A stretch of 30,615 nt of DNA from an uncultured bacterium (GTDB lineage Bacteria; Actinomycetota; Coriobacteriia; Coriobacteriales; Coriobacteriaceae): contig CAJMMX010000025.1 of NCBI GenBank assembly GCA_905214615.1, positions 1 through 30,615 of the forward strand, written 5' to 3'. Each line of letters starts with the position of its first letter. The first letter of the stretch is position 1. The notes under the pieces are model-generated. The model did no database searches. It was given only the letters and a program-made list of their open reading frames with translations, and had not been told where the DNA came from. Below, in pieces: positions 14,302 to 25,500 of the stretch. The position numbers were made by a program, and so were the translations under genes.

Positions 14302-16332
14302 ATGACCGCACCCGCATCCAAGCTGCTCCAGCCCATTACGGTTGGCCCCCTTGAGCTCAAAAACCGCATTATGTTCCCGCCGCTGACCACCGGCTACGAG
14401 GAGCGCGACGGTTCCATCGGCGAGCGCAGCCTGGCTTTTTACGAGCGCCTGGCCCGTGGCGGCGTGAGCTACATCGTCATCGGCGACGTTGCTCCCGTTA
14501 TGACCGCAAGCCCCACGCCCAAGTTGGCGACCGACGCCCAGATCCCCACGTTTAAGGCGCTGGCTGACGCCGTCCATAAGCACGGCGCCAAGGTCGCGCT
14601 GCAGCTGTTCCACCCCGAGTACGACGTGCCCGGCGTCGGCCGCATGGTCATGGGCTCCATGGCCGCCGCCAAGGCCGCGCAGGAGGCCAAGGCCGCCGGC
14701 GACGAGGAGACCTTCGCCGCCAAGATGGCCGAGTCCAACGAGATTCGCAAGCAGGCCTACGCCAAGCTGCACCACGACATGCAGCACTTTGTGAACGAGG
14801 CCACCGTGGAGCAACTCACCCAGATCAAGGAGGCCATCGCCGCCTCGGCCGCCCGCGCACAGCAGGCTGGCATCGACGCCATCGAGGTCCACGGCGACCG
14901 TCTGGTGGGTTCGCTGTGCTCCGCGATCCTCAACCAGCGCACGGACGAGTACGGTGGCTCGTTCGAGAACCGCGTCCGCTACGCGCTCGAGGTCGTCGCC
15001 GCCATTAAGGAAGCCGCACCGCAGTTGATGGTGGAGTACAAGCTCCCCGTGATCATGGAGAACCCCGACGGCACGCCGCGCGGCAAGGGCGGCCTGCTGC
15101 CCGACGAGGCCTGCGAGTTTGCCAAGCTGCTCGAGGGTGCGGGCATCGACATGATCCAGGTCGCGCAGGCCAACCATACCGGCAACATGGGCGACACTAT
15201 TCCGCCCATGGGCGCCATGCCCTACAACTGGACGCTGCCCGTGGCCGAGCGCGTCAAGGCCCTGGTCTCCGTGCCGGTGGCAACCGTCGGCCGTGTGGTC
15301 TCGGTCGAGGCCGGCGAGAAGATCCTGGAAGACGGCGCGGCCGACATCATCGCCTATGGCCGCTCGCTCATGTGCGACCCCGACATTGCGCTGAAGGCCG
15401 CCACGGGTGAGCCCATTCGCGAGTGCCTCAACTGCAACAAGGGCTGCGTCGACGCGATTCAAAACCGCCAGTACATCTCGTGCGTGCTCAATGCCGAGAA
15501 CGGCGACGAGGCTACTATCGCCATTAAGCCGGGCGAGGGCGACAAGAAGATCGCCGTGGTGGGCGGCGGCATCGCCGGCCTGGAGGCCGCGCGCGTGGCG
15601 GCCAAGCGCGGCTACGACGTGACCGTCTACGAGGCGAGCGATCACCTGGGCGGCCAGATTGTGCTGGCGGCTGCGCCCCCGCGCAAGGACGAGATCATGC
15701 GTTCGGTCGAGTATTACGAGAAGATTCTGCCCGGCCTGGGCGTGAAGGTTGAGCTCAACCACGCCGCTAGCCCCGCAGACCTCAACGCCGCCGACGCCGC
15801 GATTGTGGCTGTGGGTGCGCACGACGTGGTCATCCCCGTTCCGGGCGCTGACTCGGAGAAGGTCGTCTCGAGCTGGGACGTGCTGGCCGGCAAGGCGGAG
15901 CTTACGGGCCGCGTCGCCGTTATCGGCGGCGGCCTGGTGGGCACCGAGACTGCCGAGTACCTGCTGCAGCACGGCTGCGAGGTGGCGATCGTGGAGATGC
16001 TCGACAAGATTGCCGCGGGCGAGTCCGAGACCATTCTGCCGCTGATCATGAGCGACTTCGCAGAGCACAACGTGGAGCAGCACGTGAAGACCCGCCTGAC
16101 CGCCATTACCGACGAGGGCGTGGAGGCCATTCGCACCACCGAGGACGGCGCCGAGGAGCCGGTGAAGATCGCCTGCGATTACGTGGTGATGGCCGTGGGC
16201 TCCAAGGCCAACGCGTTTGACCTGGACGGCGTGACGGTGCCCGTGACCTGCGTGGGCGACTGCTCGGGCGAGCGTACCGCCGATATTGCGAGCGCCATTC
16301 GCACGGCGTATCACGCGGCCAACGAGCTGTAG
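14302..16332 (+). CDS. FMN/FAD/4Fe-4S NADH:flavin oxidoreductase (enoate reductase / dienoyl-CoA reductase type)
   Basis: This 676-residue enzyme has the layout of 2,4-dienoyl-CoA reductase and clostridial enoate reductases. An Old Yellow Enzyme TIM barrel (about 1-365) starts LLQPITVGPLELKNRIMFPP, with IEVHGDRLVGSLCS and RTDEYGGSFENR. A 4Fe-4S site at about 373-390 has Cys-x2-Cys-x3-Cys-x11-Cys. An FAD domain has VVGGGIAGLEAARVAA and a NAD(P)H domain has VIGGGLVGTETAEYLL. Such enzymes reduce activated C=C bonds and are common in gut anaerobes, where relatives act on cinnamates, fatty acyl-CoA or bile-acid intermediates. The substrate here is unknown. ATG 14302 fits the GAGAGGA site better than ATG 14296. 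It appears monocistronic. Confidence 0.9.
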   Translation: MTAPASKLLQPITVGPLELKNRIMFPPLTTGYEERDGSIGERSLAFYERLARGGVSYIVIGDVAPVMTASPTPKLATDAQIPTFKALADAVHKHGAKVALQLFHPEYDVPGVGRMVMGSMAAAKAAQEAKAAGDEETFAAKMAESNEIRKQAYAKLHHDMQHFVNEATVEQLTQIKEAIAASAARAQQAGIDAIEVHGDRLVGSLCSAILNQRTDEYGGSFENRVRYALEVVAAIKEAAPQLMVEYKLPVIMENPDGTPRGKGGLLPDEACEFAKLLEGAGIDMIQVAQANHTGNMGDTIPPMGAMPYNWTLPVAERVKALVSVPVATVGRVVSVEAGEKILEDGAADIIAYGRSLMCDPDIALKAATGEPIRECLNCNKGCVDAIQNRQYISCVLNAENGDEATIAIKPGEGDKKIAVVGGGIAGLEAARVAAKRGYDVTVYEASDHLGGQIVLAAAPPRKDEIMRSVEYYEKILPGLGVKVELNHAASPADLNAADAAIVAVGAHDVVIPVPGADSEKVVSSWDVLAGKAELTGRVAVIGGGLVGTETAEYLLQHGCEVAIVEMLDKIAAGESETILPLIMSDFAEHNVEQHVKTRLTAITDEGVEAIRTTEDGAEEPVKIACDYVVMAVGSKANAFDLDGVTVPVTCVGDCSGERTADIASAIRTAYHAANEL

Positions 16333-16347
16333 TTAACTTCGCGGCCA

Positions 16348-16377
16348 GGCGGGGCGGTAGCACGGATCCGCCCCGCC
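16348..16377. repeat. GC-rich hairpin after the flavoenzyme gene
   Basis: GGCGGGGCGG pairs perfectly with CCGCCCCGCC around a 10-base loop, without a T-run. It lies between the stop codon and the terminator and may protect the 3' end of the transcript. Confidence 0.5.
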
Positions 16378-16406
16378 CGACTGCGTCCCTGCGCACATAG
16401 ACCATC

Positions 16407-16453
16407 AACCGGGGTGGGGCCTGCAAGAACAGCGGGCCCCACCCCGGTTTTGG
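16407..16453 (+). terminator. Intrinsic terminator of the flavoenzyme gene
   Basis: AACCGGGGTGGGGCC (16407-16421) pairs perfectly with GGCCCCACCCCGGTT (16435-16449), followed by a short T-run. The rest of 16333-16651 holds a small GGCTTG/CAAGCC inverted repeat (16533-16554) and AT-rich sequence that must contain the promoter of the next operon. Confidence 0.85.
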
Positions 16454-16572
16454 TGCAGGGGGCAGATTAGTTTGCACCAAGTCCTTGGCATATGGGCGTG
16501 GCTGCTGTTCGTAATCTTTAAGACATCATTAAGGCTTGCGTTGTGGAGCAAGCCGCAGGTCAATGCTATTCT

Positions 16573-16600
16573 TTTACCTTATCGTACGGTGTTGTATTCT
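16573..16600 (+). promoter_or_regulatory. Weak promoter candidate for the surface-protein operon
   Basis: TTTACC (16573-16578) and TATTCT (16595-16600) are 16 bases apart in the AT-rich stretch before the operon. An alternative -10 (GCTATT, 16565-16570) pairs with TTGTGG (16541). Neither is convincing. Confidence 0.25.
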
Positions 16601-16651
16601 GCCTGAATTCTCTACCTGCGAACAACGGATAAACGCGACCGAGCGGAAAGG

Positions 16652-17743
16652 ATGGCACGCCCGCTAGCAGGGCAAACGCAAACGATGAGTGGCATGGACC
16701 GACATAGCGAGCTCCAGCAGCACAAGACGGCGGCCGAGTACCGCCAAGCTGCCGACGAGCATGTGCGGACCCTCAAGGATTTCTGGAAGGATTTCCTGGT
16801 GAGCGGTCTGTTTGTGCTGGCCGCCATCGTTGCCATCTTTGCATGCCTGGCCTGGTTTGCCGCGAATAACCGAGTGAGTGCCACGGGGAGTACGATCGGG
16901 GCGAAGGGCCCACGGTTTGTGCTCTCGGGAACGCAGAGCGGCACGGCAGGTAAGTACGACGCCCAGGACAACTACGCGTCGGACAGTACAAGCCTTGCCG
17001 TGAACAATCTTTTCAACCTCAATAACATGAGTGCCGATGGCAGTCTTTCTCCGGGGTCGGCGGGCCAGCTTCAGCTCAACGTCAAGCCGCTCTGCAACGA
17101 CCTGCACGATATTACGGTGGAGATGACCTGGGAGATTTCTGTCCAGACGAGCGTTGCGGGCACGGACGGCACTGCTACGGACGCATCGAAAAATGAAGAG
17201 ATCATCAACTCGCTTAAAAATCTGGTGCGCGGCCATATCTTGGTTTTCCAGGGCAAAGACACCTCTGGCTTTTACTCCAATCCGCTGGTTCCCACGACAA
17301 CCACGGTGACCCAGGACGGAGCGAGCGTCACCGTCATCACACAGAGCTTTACCATTCCGGCGAAGAGCTTTCGTGCTGAGGGCTCAAACAATACGACCGA
17401 AACCGTCACCAAAACCCTCTACTGGATTTGGCCGGAGCAGTTCAAGAGCTATGTTCGCACGGGCAACGCCGGCTACGGTGGCAACCTTTTCGCTAACACA
17501 GGCGACGAGGGGGGATACACGACCCTCGTCGGCGACATCAACAATAACCACGCGTGCTATTTCCGCGCCGATAGCACGAGCGTGCCAGGTCAGGCGCCTA
17601 GCGCGGTTCCGCCTGTCGGAGCCGGCATGTCCTCTGCGGATGTGGAAACCTGCGCCAATTATTACAACAACGCCGACGAGATTATCGGCAAGAACGTCAA
17701 GTACATTCGCGTGCGCTTTACCGCCAAGGAGGCGGATAAATAA
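16652..17743 (+). CDS. Membrane-anchored surface protein 1 of the giant-protein operon
   Basis: I do not recognise a named family. The 363-residue protein has a charged cytoplasmic tail (about 1-48, ending in LKDFWKDF) and one hydrophobic segment (about 49-70, LVSGLFVLAAIVAIFACLAW). A long Ser/Thr/Asn-rich extracellular part follows, with beta-type sequence and motifs such as TKTLYWIWPEQFKSYV. The junction AWFAANNRVSATGSTIGAKG resembles the start of mature TasA/camelysin-like proteins, which is inference only. The start is uncertain: GGAAAGG abuts ATG 16652, and ATG 16685 or 16694 are alternatives. The next gene starts at the base after the stop. Confidence 0.8.
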   Translation: MARPLAGQTQTMSGMDRHSELQQHKTAAEYRQAADEHVRTLKDFWKDFLVSGLFVLAAIVAIFACLAWFAANNRVSATGSTIGAKGPRFVLSGTQSGTAGKYDAQDNYASDSTSLAVNNLFNLNNMSADGSLSPGSAGQLQLNVKPLCNDLHDITVEMTWEISVQTSVAGTDGTATDASKNEEIINSLKNLVRGHILVFQGKDTSGFYSNPLVPTTTTVTQDGASVTVITQSFTIPAKSFRAEGSNNTTETVTKTLYWIWPEQFKSYVRTGNAGYGGNLFANTGDEGGYTTLVGDINNNHACYFRADSTSVPGQAPSAVPPVGAGMSSADVETCANYYNNADEIIGKNVKYIRVRFTAKEADK

Positions 17744-18583
17744 ATGGACGAGCAGCTTAATGCCCGCGAGCAGGGCGATATCAAACACAACGAAGGAGCG
17801 GCAAACCCCGGCGGCAACGGGTTCGGCTCGCACGGCGAAGCGCGTCCGGCTGGCCGCATCGAGCGTATCAAGGCTTGGGTGAGCGGCCACCGTCGCGAAT
17901 CCCTTGCCATCATGGGCTTGCTTACCGTGCTTCTCGTGTTGCTGGGATTGACGCTCGGATGGTTCGTCGATGCCAATCGCGGCTCCACCGTCGGCAAGAT
18001 CAAGGAGCCGGCAGAGCTCAAAGTGCTGGGCCCCAACGCTACGGCAACAGAGCAGATCGACCTGAGCTACAACCCCGAATACGGCGATACCAAGACTGGC
18101 AACACGGTGACGCTCAAGCGCGCGTTTTGCGTGCAAACGGGCGGTGACGGTTTTGAGCTGCAACTCGCGAATACGACCAACATTACAGGTCTCACTATTG
18201 AGCTGTACAGAGCCGAGAACACGTCTGCGCTCCAGACGCCCGACGTGAGCGGTACCGCAGACGGCAAATCTTATAGCTGGAAAGCAACCGGAGAGAACCT
18301 GCTTACGAGCTTCGAATATATCAACAAGGAGAACGACGGTCTGGCAGCCGTGCCGGGCGAGGGCGCAAGCGACCCTACGTTCAAGGACTATCAAAACGTC
18401 CAGCGCAACGCGCGCCCGCTCTACCGATACAAGAAATTCGGCAAGAGCGAACTCAACGCTAAGACGCTCGACGGCTCGACTGACAATGACACGCTCAACT
18501 TTATCATCAAGCTTTCGTGGGACGAGAGCGCCAAAGAGACCGATGTGATCTACCTGATCGCGCGCAACACGAGCGGTAAGTAG
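17744..18583 (+). CDS. Membrane-anchored surface protein 2 of the giant-protein operon
   Basis: A 279-residue protein with a hydrophilic, Gly/Asn/Arg-rich cytoplasmic tail (about 1-55), one membrane segment (about 56-75, LAIMGLLTVLLVLLGLTLGW) and an extracellular domain of about 200 residues. The segment edge GWFVDANRGSTVGKI is built like that of the preceding protein (aromatic pair, Asn/Asp, then Gly-rich strand). No catalytic motif is visible. AAGGAGG lies in the end of the preceding gene, whose TAA is directly followed by this ATG, so translation is coupled. A structural or scaffold role beside the giant protein is inferred from the operon only. Confidence 0.8.
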   Translation: MDEQLNAREQGDIKHNEGAANPGGNGFGSHGEARPAGRIERIKAWVSGHRRESLAIMGLLTVLLVLLGLTLGWFVDANRGSTVGKIKEPAELKVLGPNATATEQIDLSYNPEYGDTKTGNTVTLKRAFCVQTGGDGFELQLANTTNITGLTIELYRAENTSALQTPDVSGTADGKSYSWKATGENLLTSFEYINKENDGLAAVPGEGASDPTFKDYQNVQRNARPLYRYKKFGKSELNAKTLDGSTDNDTLNFIIKLSWDESAKETDVIYLIARNTSGK

Positions 18584-18597
18584 GAGAGGGGGCGCAC

Positions 18598-19542
18598 ATG
18601 GAGAAGCGAGAGAAGCAGCAGGATCCCGAGCGCGAGCAGCTGGCAAAAAGCAAGAGCCTAGCCAAGAATAAGCTGGTTGTGGCAGCAATCGCACTTGCTT
18701 GCGCCGTGGCGCTCGTGACGGGTGGTTACTTTACCTATTCCGCCTACACCGCCAACGGATTTCTAAAGTCCGTCGCCGCAACGGGCACCGCGCAGAGCCT
18801 GTTTGCGAGCGACCTGCTCACGGGCTATATGAGTGCGCCTGGCAACGACGAGCTCGACCGCGCCCAGCGCTCCGTTACGGTATATCCCAACAACAAGCAG
18901 TGCAGCTTCACCTTTAGCATCTATAACTATTTGCTGAGCAACAGCAACTTCTGCAACGATAAAAACGTGACGTATACCTTGACGGTCGAGGGGTATGGGC
19001 TCGATGGTGCCACGTGGAGCTATGCGCCCCAACCCGCCGGAAACGTCAAGCTTCCGGAGAATCAGCCTACCAAGAACGATTACACCGTGACCTTTCCTGA
19101 GGACAAGTTGGGACATGCCTACTTTGTGATTAAGGCCATGGTTGTTTCGAAGGAGAGCCCCGGCACCGAGCTCACCTGTCTGGCGGCGAAAGTCGTGCCG
19201 TCAAAGAAGGCCGAGGTCAAAACCGCTGCGGTTGAGGGCGCGCTGGTTGATGAGGCTGGCAAGTTTGCTGATTACGCTGCGTACAACTACCGTGTGACGG
19301 TTACGGGCGCACCGGCAAACGTCACGCTCACGTGGGGGGAGAACGTGGAGATCGATCCGTTCTTCGAGACCAACCATGGTGTGACGGCGGATAAAACAAA
19401 TCACACGGTTACGTTCACCATGGAGCCTGGCTCGATGATCGTCAACTTTTACCGAGCGGACGGCAAGACGCCCGGTGACTGGGGTGACCTGGGCATTAGG
19501 GTGAGCGGAACTACCCTGACGGGCACGACGGAGACTCAATAA
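18598..19542 (+). CDS. Membrane-anchored surface protein 3 of the giant-protein operon
   Basis: A 314-residue protein with a very charged cytoplasmic tail (about 1-28), one membrane segment (about 29-48, VVAAIALACAVALVTGGYF) and an extracellular part of about 265 residues. That part seems to hold two beta domains: about 50-200, with two Cys in KQCSFTFSIYNYLLSNSNFC, and about 215-305. The start follows GGAGAGGGGG, 14 bases after the previous stop. No sortase signal, enzyme motif or known family was recognised. Between its stop and the giant gene is a short hairpin followed by T5, so it may be made in greater amount than the giant protein. Confidence 0.8.
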   Translation: MEKREKQQDPEREQLAKSKSLAKNKLVVAAIALACAVALVTGGYFTYSAYTANGFLKSVAATGTAQSLFASDLLTGYMSAPGNDELDRAQRSVTVYPNNKQCSFTFSIYNYLLSNSNFCNDKNVTYTLTVEGYGLDGATWSYAPQPAGNVKLPENQPTKNDYTVTFPEDKLGHAYFVIKAMVVSKESPGTELTCLAAKVVPSKKAEVKTAAVEGALVDEAGKFADYAAYNYRVTVTGAPANVTLTWGENVEIDPFFETNHGVTADKTNHTVTFTMEPGSMIVNFYRADGKTPGDWGDLGIRVSGTTLTGTTETQ

Positions 19543-19561
19543 CTCTGGAAGCAGAGTTTTT
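19541..19561 (+). terminator. Possible attenuator before the giant gene
   Basis: AACTCT (19541-19546) pairs with AGAGTT (19553-19558) around a 6-base loop and runs into T5, overlapping the stop codon of the preceding gene. The stem is short, so partial termination is the most that can be inferred. Confidence 0.4.
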
Positions 19562-19582
19562 AGGATAAGAGGTACGGAATCG

Positions 19583-22500
19583 ATGAGAACGGCAAAGCGC
19601 ATACTCGCAGAGTTCATGACGGTGGTCATGGTGCTCCAGGCATGTTCGCCCACGGTCGCCGCCGTGGCGGCAGGCTGGCAGAACATCTCGAGCGAGATTG
19701 CCACCGCGGCTGCGGAGGCATCGGACGCAGCCGAGAGCGGCGAGACCAAGAGCGATGTCACGACCGGGTCTGGGTCGAGTGATACCGGCGCCGAAAGCGA
19801 CAGTGCTGGGGATGACGCGGCGAAGGATGACGCGGCGAAGGATGACGCTGCAGCAGGCGATACCACCGATAACGCTACGGGTTCCGATTCCACGGGCGAC
19901 CAGACGGAAGGCGACGATGCCGCTGACGATGCCGCCGCTGACGACGCCGAGCAAGATGCCGATGATGCGACTTCGGAGGACGCTGAGGACCAGGCGGGTG
20001 CGACGATTACAAATCTCGATGAGCTTGTCGAGCTGCTCGAGGCGAACGGCGCGGAAAACATCGTACGCAAAGACGACAGGAGCGGAATCCGAAGCCTTGA
20101 TGTCAAGTCGTCGGAGGCGTTCGCCGTCCTGTCTAACGCCGACGCTTCGCTTTACTATGATGCGCAGATCAAGGTTATCATCACGGGCGATGCGAAGCTC
20201 ACCGAGTCGGCTAAGAACGGCATGTCTTTCCAGGGCCTTGGCAGTGATGAGCATCCGTTTGAAGGCAAAATCTATAGGTCGTTGAATGGCGTTGATAGCC
20301 CTGTTGAGCTTACGTCTAACCGGACGGTTTTCAATAACTTCAAACTGACTGACCAAAACAATACGGTCAAGATAAAGTGGATAGGCGCAACTACCTATAG
20401 CGCGCCGATGGTCGCTACGAAGGTCAGCGGTGGGGGCAAGACGCTCAACGCTGTGGTCAACATCGCAGATCCCGTAGGTACCGGCGGGACGGATACGACT
20501 TCCGCTCTGACGGCGCCCCTTTTGGGTGAGGCGATGGGTGACCTTACTACAGAGGTCACCTATGGCCCTGCCGGTTCTCTCGAGAAGCTCAACGTAAATG
20601 CAGCGGGAAACATCGGTCTTTTAGCGAATACAGTCAAGAGCGGAACCTTTACGGTGGGGTCTGTTAAGTTTCCCGCTAGCCTTGCCGCGGGCGGTGTCGT
20701 CGAGACGAGCTCCGGTAATGCCGGTCTGCTCGTAGGCACGGTCGAGGATGGCGCGACTTTGAACGTCGGCACCCTTAATGTTCCCGCTGCTACCGTTCAG
20801 TCTGCAAGCGGTTCCGCCGGTGGTGTCGCAGGTCTCGTCGGTTCGAACACAGGCGCCACAGTCAACGTCACGGAGGCTCTCGACCTGCACATGCTCACCG
20901 TCAAGGGCACCACCGCCAGTGGCGGCTTCATCGGTAAGGCGACCAGGCTCGCGCTGGGCGCGGACAACAAGAAGTTCACCTGTCCCGCCAACGTCGGCGA
21001 TGCGAACAGCAAAAGTTCCGGCGGCTTCATCGGCGACGTTAGTTTTGCCGGCCCGGTCGAGTTTGCCAACAACGACCAAATCGATACGGGCGAGGGCGTG
21101 AATCTTGGCCAAAGTGGGGACACGGGCGCGGGCGGCGTGTTCGGTCTCCTGGACACAACGAACGGCGATGTCGCAATATCAGGTGGCTCGTATACTAGCA
21201 AACTGGTGACGGGCTCCAGCTCCATCTATGGCGGTCTGGTCGGTAGAGTTCAGGATGTGACCAACACAGAGAAGTCGAACAACACCCTTCATATAAAGAC
21301 GGGTGCCGCGGGCAACCGCTGTTCGGTTGATACTACATGCAGCGTCGCGCCGCGACTGGCAGGAGGCCTGGTCGGCTGGGTGGCAAAGAGCAACAATACT
21401 GGAGGCGTTGTAATCGTTGACGGCGCGGACGTCACGTGCCATTCTCCAAAAGCCAATGGAAAGAACTGCGGGTTTGGCGGTGTTGTTGGCGCCTTGGATA
21501 GCGGCTATAGCGTGGGCGGGCGTTCGCGTTTTGGAATTCTGGACTGCGGGGACGTTCGCGTTGAAACTGATAAAAACGAATCAATCGCATGTGGTGCCGG
21601 AATTGTGGGTTCGGCATGGAACGGCGTCTTGCGCTTGCGTGGGACTACCGATTTATCCGATTGCAAGCTCGAGGCCAACGGTAATACCAGCCAAATTCTT
21701 AGATCCTTGGATGGATGCGCCCCATTGGTGTTTGCTCTAGGTTCAGGCTCGGATGCTGAGGCAACGAACGATAATTATTGGCTTTACAAACGTCCTGCTG
21801 CGGCGAGGATCGATGACCTGACCTATAACCAGGTTATCCGCCTGACCGGAGAGGAGGGCAAGCTCAGCAAGGATCTTATTAAACTTGATGAAAGCACCTT
21901 TTATCAGCCGTTGTGCAATCTGAGTGGTGCTCCAGATGCTGGCAGCAGTGCTGGCTACTCTTGGGGTTATCAGCTACGGTCCCAAAATGGTGACGGGAAG
22001 TCGGGTACATACCTCATTAATGATGCGGATACATTCGCATGCATTGCCATGACGGTCCAAACGAACGGCTACTTTGGCGGTGTATTCGGCATCGGCACGG
22101 CTAATATTACGAGCTGGTATGGTAATAGTGGGAATGCTATCTCAATTACTTCCGACATTGACCTGCGAGGTACAGGCCTTGAAGGTCTTGCATGTGATGG
22201 GTCCGGGCAAGTTAATGCCTTCGTAGGGGCTGTCGAGGGCAACCATCATACCGTTACCTTGGCGATTGGCGAACCTTACGGTACGCGCAACGGCAATGCG
22301 CTTGGCGCAAACGATTCGACTGAAGGCAACGGCAAGATGTACCGGCACAGCCGTCTGGGCCTCTTTGCCGCTATCGGCGGTGGCGCGACGGTGAATAACC
22401 TCACCGTCGATGGCGTTATGAAGTTCGATAACGGCTTAGGCGTCGACGCTGGCTCGCTTGCGGCAACTATCACTGGCAAGACAACGCTCAGCGGCGTTAC

Positions 22501-25500
22501 GTGCAAGCCGAAAATCACCTGCGATGATACGTTCGGCAACGATGTCAACATTGGCGGCATTGCTGGTAGCGTGAGGGGTGGTGGAACCGTTACTTTCGGC
22601 AGCAGCAACATAAGTGGCAGCACGAAGGCGCAAGCGACCGTCAAAACGGGCGCTACCCTCAACGGCAACACGCGCATTGGCGGCGCTATCGGTTATGTGG
22701 CGGACGTTGTCGCTATCGTCAACGTGACGAGTCTCGAGGTCGGTGACGCGACCGCGAGCGAAAATGCGATTACCGCGGGCGACAGCGCGAGCAATAAGAA
22801 ATCCCAGATTGGCGGCCTTATCGGCTGCATCACTCAGGGCACCGCGGCGAATACGACCAACGTCAACATCACAGGACTTACGTTCAATTCGTTCAGCATG
22901 ACCGTTGGCAAGAACGGTGACGCGAAGAACGGCGCTGGCGGTCTTTTGGGCTACAGCTGGGGCAATACGGTTGTCACCATCGGGGATAGCGCAAACACCA
23001 GCGACAGCACGTATGCTCTCAAGACGAACAACGCTTCCATAACAGCAAACAGCTCAGGTGAACTCGGCGGGCTCGTATATGCAGCCAGCGGTCACTGGGT
23101 TATCAACAACTATGCCATCGATCTTTCTGGTGCAACCATCAATGCCGAGAGCGCTACAACGCTTGGTCTGCTCATCGGTCGAGGCGGTAGGACGGAGAAT
23201 TCCACAACATATGGAGTGGAAACTTATAGCGGCTTGTATCTGGAGAACAAGGCGGGTTGGGACACTGCATATAAGGTCAATGGTGTTGCTGCGGGCAATG
23301 GCGTGAAAATCAACAACACGGCAATCAAAAGCAACGACAATGCTACTTCGTTTGATGAATGGGTCGGCAACAGCACGAGGCCTGCCTATGGAAATAAAGA
23401 CGCCAGCAAACTCATGGACGGCGAATGGAATGTCGTCGTTTCGCTTCATACCAAAGACGGCGTTAATGACGGCAAGCTCGACATGAGCGGAGAGCCGGGA
23501 AACGACAACAGCTATCGCAACCGTTCCGATTTCGGCAAGAACCACAACACGAATGCCTGGACGAGGTATTACTACAACCTCGACAAAGCCTATGCGGCAC
23601 TTGGGCAAGGCAGCTCCAAAATTAGCAAAATCGATACGGCGGAAAAGCTGCTCTTATGGTCTGCTTATCGCTATGCTCCAGCCGCAATTCGCTCGATGAT
23701 TGTGCCGCAAGCGTTCAACGACGCCGTGGCCATCGGCGGCGAAAGCGGCAGAAGCGTCGAAATTGATTTGACGGGCTATAGTTACTATCCCACCCAGCCG
23801 AACGGAAAGGTGACGGTTGGTAATGCGACCATCACCTTCCATTACTCCGACATCAAGGCCGAGCAGAAAAGCAACAAGCTGAACTCTGCTGCTACCCAGC
23901 ACGAGAACATGCACTGCGGTCTTTTCCGAACGGTGGCAAATGGCGATCTTACGGTGAATGCCGTCACTTTGGGTGGCACTGTTGGGCCCGTTGTCAATGA
24001 CGGGAGAAGCAAGAATGATATTGCCGCCGCGGGTGGAAGCTCTTCGGGCGCGCTGGTGTGTCGCTACGTGTATGGGTCTAACAATGGCACGACCACCACT
24101 ATTAGAAAAATCTCGATTGATGGCCTTACGCTCAACAATTTGACCGTCGATGGCGCTAGTGAGGCCACGGGCGCTGATGCTTATATGCCTCTGCTTATAA
24201 ACGAGATGCAGACGTACGTGAACCTGAGCGCGAAGAACATCACGGCTACGGGATACGGCCGCAACACCAAGGTGGCAACCTCACTTTTTGGAAGACTGGG
24301 CGTGGGTTCGAGTGCCGACCAGGTTACGGCGACGTTTGGTACCATCAACGTGCCGAGTGCTACGAACAACGCCATCTTTACCCGTGCAAGCTTGCTTGAG
24401 AGCTTTGGCTACGGCGAGGGGAAGACCGGCTCGGCGGTGTATACCTTTATAAAGGATGACCAGACAAACGATAAGGTCACATTCGGCAGCGAGATCGACT
24501 CGAAGGGCGAATACTCTGGTAAGCAACTCTGGTACTACAACGAGAGCACCTATGGGACCCGCGCTGGCCTCGTCACCGTTGACAACAAAGAGGCAAATGC
24601 GGATACTCCGCAATTCGGTGGTTATCTCCCGTATGTGAAAAAGGGCAATGTCAACGAAAACAAAGTCCAATACCATGAAATCAAAGTTAACCAGCGCGTG
24701 CCCAAGCTTACGACAGGCTGCGGCACCTATGGTGATCCCTATACCATAACCAAGGCAACGGAGCTCAACACGGTTGCTGAGTACATCAATACTCAGAATC
24801 CAAGCGACGGCTGGGAAGTTACGATTGCGGCCGATCAGGAAACGCTATGCCAGCGCCGCTCGTCCAGCAAGGATGCTAGTAATGAAGTGACGTACGTCTA
24901 CAAGCAGGCGAGCAAAACATGGGTGAGAATGATCGGGAACGACATCGACCCCAATGACACGCTTGACGATACGACGATGCACAGCTATCTCCAGAGTGCC
25001 TACTACAGCATCGAGCCGGAGAACGACAAGGGGGAAAGCACTGACACGCTTGAGCTGGACGCTGCCGTTTTTCAGGGCTTGGGTAATAAAGATTACCCGT
25101 TCCGTGGCGTTATCGTTGGTAATCTGAGGGGCTCGTCGCAGGCAGCTACGCAGGCGACTATCAAGATCCACAACTCCAAGGACACAGGTGCGCTTTCTGG
25201 GTTGATCCCGTATAGCTACGGTAGCGTTGTGAGTAATCTGAACATTGAATACTCGGGCAAGGCGGCCTCTATTGCACATAAGAATAAAGACGCCTCTGGC
25301 GTGCCGGGCGCGTTTTTTGGCGGCGTGATCGGTTGCATCATGGGCGGTGACAATATCATCGATGGCGTGTCGGTGAAAGCGTCTGGCGGCTTTAGCGTTG
25401 CTGGGGCAGCAGGCGATAATGGCGGCGCGCACCTTGTGCCCGTTGGCGGCTACGTTGGTGCTGTTGCGGGTGGCGGCGTCATCTTCCGCAACTCTTCCCG

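Noticed and set aside
14074..16314. 746-codon minus-strand frame opposite the flavoenzyme
   Set aside because: The plus strand has four intact cofactor motifs; the reverse frame shows only His/Gly/Ala/Leu-rich shadow composition and also runs through the palindrome array.
19201..20356. Minus-strand frames across the start of the giant gene
   Set aside because: They are Ser/Ala- or Arg/Val-rich reflections of the acidic low-complexity segment and lack start signals.
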